DNA from: Marinomonas sp. IMCC 4694
GTDB lineage: Bacteria > Pseudomonadota > Gammaproteobacteria > Pseudomonadales > Marinomonadaceae
Length of the DNA stretch: 64,000 bases
Direction: 5' to 3'
Assembly (NCBI RefSeq): GCF_008122525.1
Contig: NZ_VSRV01000001.1
Span: 930,001 to 994,000, forward strand
Within the stretch, counting starts at the first letter, position 1, and every line of letters starts with the position of its first letter. A program made the translations under genes and the position numbers. The notes under the pieces are model-generated. The model was not told the DNA's origin, searched no databases, and was given only the letters and a program-made list of their open reading frames with translations. Shown in pieces: positions 58,079-64,000 of this stretch.

Positions 58079-59356
58079 TTATTGTACAGGAAGTTTGGAT
58101 ATTTTGATGGGGCTTTTCTTAGATTTAATGTACTCATAACCCAGCGCTAAGCAAAAGGCCATAAAAGCAAAAAGCATACTTTGGCCAATAAAAAATACCA
58201 TGAAGCTACAACTTATCAGCGCAATACCGGCGATCAATTGCACTGTGCGATTTACCAATTTTAATGCGGCGATACAGGTTAATGCGTAAATGAGCAGAAA
58301 ACTTCCATTGGTCATTTCAATAAACCACGCCATTTTCCAGCCAGACAGTTCAGCAAAAACAATTGAAAACACCGTAATGGCGCCAACTAACATGACCGCT
58401 TTAGCCGGTGCACCTTTTTTATTTAGGTCGATAAATGTTTTAGGTAAAGCCCCTTGATTTGCCATGGATTGAACCATGCGAGAAAATCCTAAAATATAAA
58501 TAGCCACGTTGGCAAAAGCAATGACATAGGCACCAGCTGCAAATATTCGGCTACTGGTATGGCCCATGAGCTTGCTGACAAGCAAGGCTAGGGACTGGCT
58601 GTTGGTCACTTCATCGCCATAGGTGTGATGCCAGGCAATAAGTAATACTAGGCTTAAGTACGCTAGTATGACGATGGTCATTCCCCCCAATAATGCGATG
58701 GGAAAGTCACGGGCAGGGTTCTTAAACTCGGCGCCCATATGTGCCATCACTTCAATGCCTAAAAAGCACCAGAATATCACGCCAGTTGCATAGAGCGTTT
58801 GCTGCCATTCTGATGAGTTTGTGGGCGTTGCAATCATCTGGCGACTGCCTTGAATGTCACCAATAATACACAGCCAAATGATGGTTCCTATCATAACAAT
58901 CACAACGCCCGTTTGAAATCGGGCAGAGGTTTGCATGCCGACAATGGCGAACAGCACCATCCCTGCGAGTGTCAGTAAGCTAAAACTAAGTAACCATTCA
59001 TCTGAAACATTAAAGATGAGTGTCAAATACGCCGCTGCTACTTTAATAGCGACGGCTGGCCCTACCAATAAAATACTCAAAAAAAGCCAACCAACCGCTT
59101 TTTCATAGCGAGAGCCAAATGCTCGTCCTATGTAATGAGACGCGCCGCCTGCCGACGGGTACTTGGCGCCTAAAAAGGCAAATACAAAGGCTATCGGTAT
59201 TATCATTAACGCAGTAATAAGCCATGCGTAAAAAGCGAAAGAGCCCGCTTGAGATACCGACATGGCAGGTAAAATCATTAGTCCAGTGCCGATAAACGTT
59301 GTGACGGTCATTGCCATTCCCTGGAAGGGGCCGAGTGTTTTTTGATAGTTAGACAT
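58079..59356 (-). CDS. yjeH: APC-superfamily amino-acid transporter, YjeH-like
   Basis: 425 residues, about 12 membrane helices. The start is GPFQGMAMTVTTFIGTGLMILPAMS; then AKYPSAGGASHYIGRAFGSRYEKAVGW and CFLGIEVMAHMGAEFKNPARDFP. This matches the YjeH group, which in E. coli exports methionine and branched-chain amino acids. It is divergent from an Lrp/AsnC regulator with a 168-base spacer, as transporters under local regulators often are. Substrate not proven. Confidence 0.85.
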   Translation of the reverse strand: MSNYQKTLGPFQGMAMTVTTFIGTGLMILPAMSVSQAGSFAFYAWLITALMIIPIAFVFAFLGAKYPSAGGASHYIGRAFGSRYEKAVGWLFLSILLVGPAVAIKVAAAYLTLIFNVSDEWLLSFSLLTLAGMVLFAIVGMQTSARFQTGVVIVMIGTIIWLCIIGDIQGSRQMIATPTNSSEWQQTLYATGVIFWCFLGIEVMAHMGAEFKNPARDFPIALLGGMTIVILAYLSLVLLIAWHHTYGDEVTNSQSLALLVSKLMGHTSSRIFAAGAYVIAFANVAIYILGFSRMVQSMANQGALPKTFIDLNKKGAPAKAVMLVGAITVFSIVFAELSGWKMAWFIEMTNGSFLLIYALTCIAALKLVNRTVQLIAGIALISCSFMVFFIGQSMLFAFMAFCLALGYEYIKSKKSPIKISKLPVQ

Positions 59357-59524
59357 AGGGTCGCCTTGATTAGTCGAATTCAGGAGCTGTTATTTACTGT
59401 GGCTAAGGATAAAATAAGCGCATTAAAAATACGCCATACAAGTTGGCCCTATTGAGAAGCATTTTGCCGGAATCTCCGTCAAAGTGAACGGACAATGATA
59501 AAAGTAATAAAAGAGGGTTTTTGA

Positions 59525-59953
59525 GTGGCGGATCATTATGATCAGAAAATACTGGCATTATTGGTCGACGATGCTCGGCTCTCTGTTTCCGACATCAGTC
59601 GTCAAGTCAATTTATCTCGCTCTGCTGTTACTGAGCGAATCAAGCGCATGGAAGATAGTAGCATTATTACGGGATACCACGCTCATACTGCGGTGTCGAA
59701 AGAAGAAGGAGTTACGGCGTATTTGGCGTTAACGTTTCGCCCATTATCTTGTGAGTTAGTGCAACCTCTTATTGAAAGTCTTCCAGAAATTAAACTGGCG
59801 CACTCAATCAGTGGTGATTTGGATCTGTTACTTTTGGTGCAAGCATCTTCTATGGCGCGCTTGAATGTGATTAGAGGTGAGATAGACAGCTGGCCAAACC
59901 TAAATAAAGTGGTTACCCACATGTGTTTGTCGAGTCGTTTAGATCGCTGGTGA
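59525..59953 (+). CDS. Lrp/AsnC-family regulator divergent from yjeH
   Basis: 142 residues from a GTG at 59525, with AGAGGG upstream. HTH: YDQKILALLVDDARLSVSDISRQVNLSRSAVTERIKRMEDSSIITGY pattern; RAM domain at about 65-140. It is divergent from the YjeH-like transporter and probably regulates it; no binding site could be proven by eye. It is the second member of this family within 4 kb. Confidence 0.88.
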   Translation: MADHYDQKILALLVDDARLSVSDISRQVNLSRSAVTERIKRMEDSSIITGYHAHTAVSKEEGVTAYLALTFRPLSCELVQPLIESLPEIKLAHSISGDLDLLLLVQASSMARLNVIRGEIDSWPNLNKVVTHMCLSSRLDRW

Positions 59954-60039
59954 ACGTGGTTGGATATGCGACTAATCGACACCCAACAAATTCAGTTCGA
60001 GTGTCAACTCAATGACGTGATTCAAAAGGGAGGGAGGAT

Positions 60040-61758
60040 CTGAAAGGCATTAATATTAAACAACGATGGTCAAATAGAGCCAAATCGTACGATGATTTGT
60101 TGACCTTGGCGGCTCTGGGAACGCTGTGCGGTTTGTTCAGCGGGCTTTTAATGGCCCTTTTTTACGCTGTTGTGTATCTGCCTACGCGCTCTTTTATTGG
60201 AACAGATTTTGATGCATTTGAGTCTTTACCAGTTGAGTGGCGGGTAGGTTTGTCTGTGTCGGCGTGTTTGGTGTTGGCTCTGATTTTTACATTGTTGCCA
60301 AACCGACTGCATAAAGTGGGTGTGCCGTATGTAGTAGAGCGCTTAAATTACCACAACGGCAATTTACCGATAGGTAATGGGGTTGTGCAGTTTTTTACGG
60401 CGGCGATTGGGTTGGTTGGGGGTCTATCAATTGGCAAAGAAGGCCCTGCAGTTCATCTTGGTGCTACGATTGGAAGCTATTTAGCTCAAAAAGCTAAGTT
60501 ACCTCAATATGGTGTCGAAACATTATTGGCTTGCGGCATTGCTGGGGCGATTTCTGCCGTTTTTCAGACACCTCTTGCTGGCGTTTTGTTTGCGTTTGAG
60601 GTGATTTTTCTCGAATACCGTCAGCGCTATGTTCTGCCACTCTTACTGTCTTCTGTCACGGCGACTTTAATTAGCCATTACCTTTTAGGGCCTCTGGATA
60701 TTTTCAGTATTGAGGCGGTTTCCTCGGTGTTGCTGTCTTTGGATTTATTTTATGCTTGTTCCGCGCTCATTGTTTTTATTGTCTTTTTATCGGTGTTATT
60801 TTTGCACACCCAAAAGCCACTGTGGCAATTTGGTGTTTTATCGGTTTGGTGGCGTTTTGCGCTGGTTGCTTTTGCGACCTCGTTAGCGGCTGTGTATTTA
60901 CCAGAGGCGCTCGGTAGTGGTTTTTTACCATTAAGCCATTTGCTATCTGGTGATTTAGTTGTTAAATCATTGTTATTGTTGATTTTAGTGAAAACAGTGC
61001 TAACGGCATTTACTATCGGCTTGGGTATTCCAGGCGGGATGATAGGGCCGGCTTTTATTATTGGTGGACTCGCTGGTGCGCAAATTGCGCTAGTATTTGA
61101 GGCGGATGTGACTTTATTTGCGTTGCTCGGTATGGCCGCTATGATGGCAGCGTGTTTTCAGGCGCCTCTAACCGCACTGGTGGCGGTGGTAGAAATGGCG
61201 CACTCTTCTCAAGCCATTGTGCCTGCTTTGTTTGTTATTGTTTTGGCATGCTTGCTTATGAGGGTATTTTTTCACCAAGAATCTGTGTTTGTTGAACGTT
61301 TAACTTATATGGGAATGGCATCAAGTGTGAGCCCGTTTCAGCGCTTTCTTCGCCATCATACGATTAAGCCTGTCGCTGATCCTGTGCAGACGTTATCAGT
61401 GTGTACGTCATTAGAGCGGGTGAAAGATCTAGCGTCGAGTATGCTAGACTATGTGGCTTATAAAAACGAAGGTACATGGTTTTTGGCTCGCCGGCTTGTT
61501 GTGCTGGAGGCGCTAAAAACATTAGATTTAGGTCCGCAGCCTTGGTTAGTGATCGACGATGAAAAGGTTTCAATGGATTTGTTTAAGGCGTTGGATTCTT
61601 CTGTTATACCCTCAATTGAAGAGCCTTTATCTTTGGAAGCCATGTTGGCGTGGTTTCAGGCAACTGGACTGTCCGAAGCGTTGGTTCCTTTGTCAGGCGC
61701 TTCGCTTGGTCTAGTTTCTCGTCATCGTCTTGATCAGTTTTTATTAAAGAGTGATTAG
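60040..61758 (+). CDS. ClC-family chloride channel/antiporter
   Basis: 572 residues if translation starts at a CTG at 60040, 6 bases after AAGGGAGG. This gives a basic N-terminal cytoplasmic segment (KGINIKQRWSNRAKSYDD). The next starts, TTGs at 60097 and 60100, have no ribosome site and lie at the edge of the first helix. The ClC core (about 20-430) has the gating glutamate motif SIGKEGPAVHLG, PEALGSGFLP and GIPGGMIGPAFIIGG; the first motif reads KVGVPYV, not GSGIP. A CBS-like C-terminal domain (about 440-570) is degenerate. Confidence 0.85.
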   Translation: MKGINIKQRWSNRAKSYDDLLTLAALGTLCGLFSGLLMALFYAVVYLPTRSFIGTDFDAFESLPVEWRVGLSVSACLVLALIFTLLPNRLHKVGVPYVVERLNYHNGNLPIGNGVVQFFTAAIGLVGGLSIGKEGPAVHLGATIGSYLAQKAKLPQYGVETLLACGIAGAISAVFQTPLAGVLFAFEVIFLEYRQRYVLPLLLSSVTATLISHYLLGPLDIFSIEAVSSVLLSLDLFYACSALIVFIVFLSVLFLHTQKPLWQFGVLSVWWRFALVAFATSLAAVYLPEALGSGFLPLSHLLSGDLVVKSLLLLILVKTVLTAFTIGLGIPGGMIGPAFIIGGLAGAQIALVFEADVTLFALLGMAAMMAACFQAPLTALVAVVEMAHSSQAIVPALFVIVLACLLMRVFFHQESVFVERLTYMGMASSVSPFQRFLRHHTIKPVADPVQTLSVCTSLERVKDLASSMLDYVAYKNEGTWFLARRLVVLEALKTLDLGPQPWLVIDDEKVSMDLFKALDSSVIPSIEEPLSLEAMLAWFQATGLSEALVPLSGASLGLVSRHRLDQFLLKSD

Positions 61759-61785
61759 TGGCAGGGTACTCGGCCACTTTTTTTG
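61757..61785 (+). terminator. Rho-independent terminator after the ClC gene
   Basis: AGTGGC (61757-61762) pairs with GCCACT (61773-61778); seven Ts follow. Confidence 0.82.
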
Positions 61786-61822
61786 TTTAGATTATATTAT
61801 TCAGTTATAGGATTTAGAAAAT

Positions 61823-63106
61823 ATGAGTCGGTCAGAAGATTTATACGCACGTGCCCAACACCGTATTCCTGGAGGCGTTAACTCTCCAGTTCGAGCTTTT
61901 AATGGTGTGGGTGGTACCCCGATTTTTTTCCAGCGCGGGGAAGGGGCTTATGTTTACGACGAAGATAAAAAGCGTTACATCGATTATGTAGGATCCTGGG
62001 GGCCAATGATTTTAGGTCACTCTCATCCTGATGTTTTAGATGCTGTTCGAGCTCAATTGGATTTCGGGTTAAGTTTTGGTGCACCAACAGAAGTAGAAAT
62101 TACGATGGCGGAAAAAGTCTGTGAACTTGTTCCTTCGATGGACATGGTGCGCATGGTGAATTCAGGCACAGAAGCGACCATGAGTGCAATTCGTCTAGCT
62201 CGTGGTTATACCGGTCGAGATAAAATAGTTAAGTTTGAAGGTTGTTACCATGGACACTCAGACTCATTGTTAGTGAAAGCCGGTTCTGGTGCTTTAACGT
62301 TGGGCGTGCCCAATTCACCGGGCGTACCAGCGGATTTAGCGAAGCATACTATTACTTTGCAGTTTAATGATAGTGAAGAGGTAACGCGTTGTTTTGCTGA
62401 GATAGGCGAACAGATCGCGTGTATTATTGTGGAGCCTGTCGCTGGCAATATGAATTGCATTTTACCTGTTGAGGGTTTTTTAGAAACACTGCGTAAAGTG
62501 TGTGATGAGTCAGGAGCCGTTCTAATTTTTGACGAAGTAATGACGGGATTTCGCGTGGCTTTAGGTGGTGCGCAAGAGCATTTCGGTATAGTTCCTGATT
62601 TAACAACGCTGGGTAAAGTGATTGGTGCTGGTATGCCTGTGGGGGCATTTGGGGGCAAGCGCGAAATTATGGAGTGCATCGCACCGCTTGGTCCGGTTTA
62701 TCAAGCAGGCACATTGTCCGGTAATCCTGTGGCTATGGTGGCAGGTTTGGCTGTACTGAATAAAATCAGTGAGGAGGGCTTTCATCGCACGTTAGCCGCA
62801 AAAGCCAATCGTCTTGTAACTGGATTGAAAAAAGCCGCGGATGAGGCTGGTGTGCCGTTATGTGTTGTTAACGTTGGTGGGATGTTTGGCTTCTTTTTCT
62901 CAGAAGCGAAAGTGGTCAGTAGTTTTGCAGAAGTTCAGCGCTGTGATTTAGCTACTTTTAGAGCGTTTTTTCATCATATGCTGGAAGAAGGTATTTACCT
63001 AGCACCTGCGGCATTCGAGGCAGGCTTTATTTCTCAAGCGCATACCGATGAGGACATTGATTATACTATCGAAGCGGCTAAGCATGCGTTTGCTAAGCTT
63101 GTTTAA
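61823..63106 (+). CDS. hemL: Glutamate-1-semialdehyde 2,1-aminomutase
   Basis: 427 residues. It forms 5-aminolevulinate for haem from glutamate-1-semialdehyde. The PLP lysine is K265 in [18 protein letters not shown]. The conserved [13 protein letters not shown] start, [14 protein letters not shown], and [16 protein letters not shown] are visible. TATAGGA precedes the ATG. Confidence 0.97.
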   Translation: MSRSEDLYARAQHRIPGGVNSPVRAFNGVGGTPIFFQRGEGAYVYDEDKKRYIDYVGSWGPMILGHSHPDVLDAVRAQLDFGLSFGAPTEVEITMAEKVCELVPSMDMVRMVNSGTEATMSAIRLARGYTGRDKIVKFEGCYHGHSDSLLVKAGSGALTLGVPNSPGVPADLAKHTITLQFNDSEEVTRCFAEIGEQIACIIVEPVAGNMNCILPVEGFLETLRKVCDESGAVLIFDEVMTGFRVALGGAQEHFGIVPDLTTLGKVIGAGMPVGAFGGKREIMECIAPLGPVYQAGTLSGNPVAMVAGLAVLNKISEEGFHRTLAAKANRLVTGLKKAADEAGVPLCVVNVGGMFGFFFSEAKVVSSFAEVQRCDLATFRAFFHHMLEEGIYLAPAAFEAGFISQAHTDEDIDYTIEAAKHAFAKLV

Positions 63107-63133
63107 CATATTTCAATTTAAAAGGTCGTTAGT

Positions 63134-63904
63134 ATGTCTATAGAAGAGATGGAAAAGTCATCAGCGGATGAGGTAGAAGACATTGACGTTGGAGATGGGA
63201 GAAGGCAGCCGCACAAGGGAGTGTACTTGCTTCCCAATTTATTCACTACGGCGGCACTTTTTTCCGGCTTCTATTCTATTATTGCGGCTATGAATGGAAA
63301 TTTCATTTATGCCGCGGTAGCCGTTTTTATTGCGATGGTTTTAGATGGTTTGGACGGGCGAGTGGCTAGGCTTACTCATACACAAAGTGCGTTTGGTGCA
63401 GAATACGACTCTCTTGCTGATATGGTGTCTTTTGGCATTTCCCCCGCACTTATTGTTTTTACTTGGTCTTTGGCGCCTTTGGGTAAAGTGGGCTGGATAG
63501 CCGCTTTTATCTATGCGGTAGGTGCTGCACTGCGCCTAGCTCGGTTTAACACAATGCTTGGTGTTGAAGAAAAACGCTACTTTACAGGGCTCCCTAGTCC
63601 AGCTGCAGCTGGAATTGTTGCCGGAATTATTTGGGCAGCGAATGATAAAGGGGTTTCGGGCGAGAGTTTGGCGACGTTTATGGCGTTGATAGTCCCTATG
63701 ACCGGTCTTTTAATGGTGAGTAACGTAAAATATCGAAGTTTCAAAGATCTAAATCTAAAAGGCCGTGTTCCGTTTGTCGTATTGTTAATCGCTGTTCTTG
63801 TATTGGTATTTATTGCCCTGGAGCCAGCTCTAGTAATGATGGCTGTTTTTTGTCTGTACGGTTTATGGGGGCCTCTTGGAGTAGTGTTTAAGCGATTTCG
63901 TTAG
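63134..63904 (+). CDS. pssA: CDP-diacylglycerol-serine O-phosphatidyltransferase
   Basis: 256 residues, polytopic. It makes phosphatidylserine, the precursor of phosphatidylethanolamine, from the CDP-diacylglycerol made by CdsA. The CDP-alcohol motif is complete: DGRVAR, eight residues, G, three, D, three, D (LDGRVARLTHTQSAFGAEYD then SLAD). The N-terminus is a charged cytosolic tail before LLPNLFTTAALFSGF. It lies 27 bases after hemL. Confidence 0.95.
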   Translation: MSIEEMEKSSADEVEDIDVGDGRRQPHKGVYLLPNLFTTAALFSGFYSIIAAMNGNFIYAAVAVFIAMVLDGLDGRVARLTHTQSAFGAEYDSLADMVSFGISPALIVFTWSLAPLGKVGWIAAFIYAVGAALRLARFNTMLGVEEKRYFTGLPSPAAAGIVAGIIWAANDKGVSGESLATFMALIVPMTGLLMVSNVKYRSFKDLNLKGRVPFVVLLIAVLVLVFIALEPALVMMAVFCLYGLWGPLGVVFKRFR

Positions 63905-64000
63905 GATCTGGTAGAAAAGTACGGTGCTATTATTGATGATTTCAATTTAATCATAATTAATCGCACTTTTCTTCAAAAAAGGGTTGCACTAAATCTGTAG
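63905..64000. other. Right-edge intergenic sequence
   Basis: 96 bases after pssA with no gene. An A-rich stretch followed by GGGTTGCAC at 63981-63989 could be the UP element and -35 of a promoter whose -10 is outside the window. Confidence 0.35.

Overview
The window is a mostly chromosomal-core segment of a marine gammaproteobacterium. Gene order and protein content point to Marinomonas or a near relative in Oceanospirillales: a Pseudomonas-like dap/glnD/map cluster, the rpsB-tsf-pyrH-frr and lpx/bam/dnaE superoperon, pyrG-eno-ftsB-ispDF-truD-surE-pcm-nlpD-rpoS, and ilvIH with pssA nearby. I see no rRNA, tRNA, CRISPR array, insertion sequence, prophage or toxin-antitoxin pair. The genus is an inference from synteny and codon usage, not a database match.

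Layout. (1) 1-3.6 kb: a membrane protein with a cold-shock domain, tpx, two uncharacterised genes, dapE, a tiny lipoprotein and an ArsC/YffB-like gene. (2) 3.6-9.6 kb, minus strand: dapD, dapC, glnD and map. With dapE these supply three lysine/peptidoglycan precursor steps plus the PII uridylyltransferase. (3) 9.9-30 kb, plus strand: rpsB, tsf, pyrH, frr, uppS, cdsA, dxr, rseP, bamA, skp, lpxD, fabZ, lpxA, lpxB, rnhB, dnaE, accA and tilS. This joins translation, isoprenoid, phospholipid, lipid A and outer-membrane assembly with replication. (4) 30-34.3 kb: an accessory block between tilS and pyrG. It holds a P-loop kinase, a DUF6482 gene, and a GntR regulator divergent from a VanA/VanB-type Rieske oxygenase pair, with three operator-like palindromes between them. 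(5) 34.4-44.4 kb: pyrG, eno, ftsB, ispD, ispF, truD, surE, pcm, a DUF368 membrane protein, nlpD and rpoS. (6) 44.5-53.3 kb: an AhpA/YtjB-like sensor with a cyclase-like C-terminus divergent from serB, a LysR regulator, the molybdopterin genes moaA-moaB-moeA, tesB, queG and a small unknown gene. (7) 53.7-63.9 kb: ilvI-ilvH, an Lrp/AsnC regulator, an EamA transporter, luxS, a YjeH-like amino-acid transporter divergent from a second Lrp/AsnC regulator, a ClC channel/transporter, hemL and pssA.

I found no convincing wholly new multi-gene system. The observations most worth checking are: near-exact VanO operators upstream of vanAB, a divergent class III cyclase-like domain fused to an AhpA/YtjB sensor, a DUF368 (polyprenyl-phosphate translocase family) gene inside the surE-pcm-nlpD-rpoS operon, a probable CTG start for the ClC protein, a membrane-anchored cold-shock domain, several perfect inverted repeats outside ordinary terminators, and three convergent gene pairs whose stop codons overlap.
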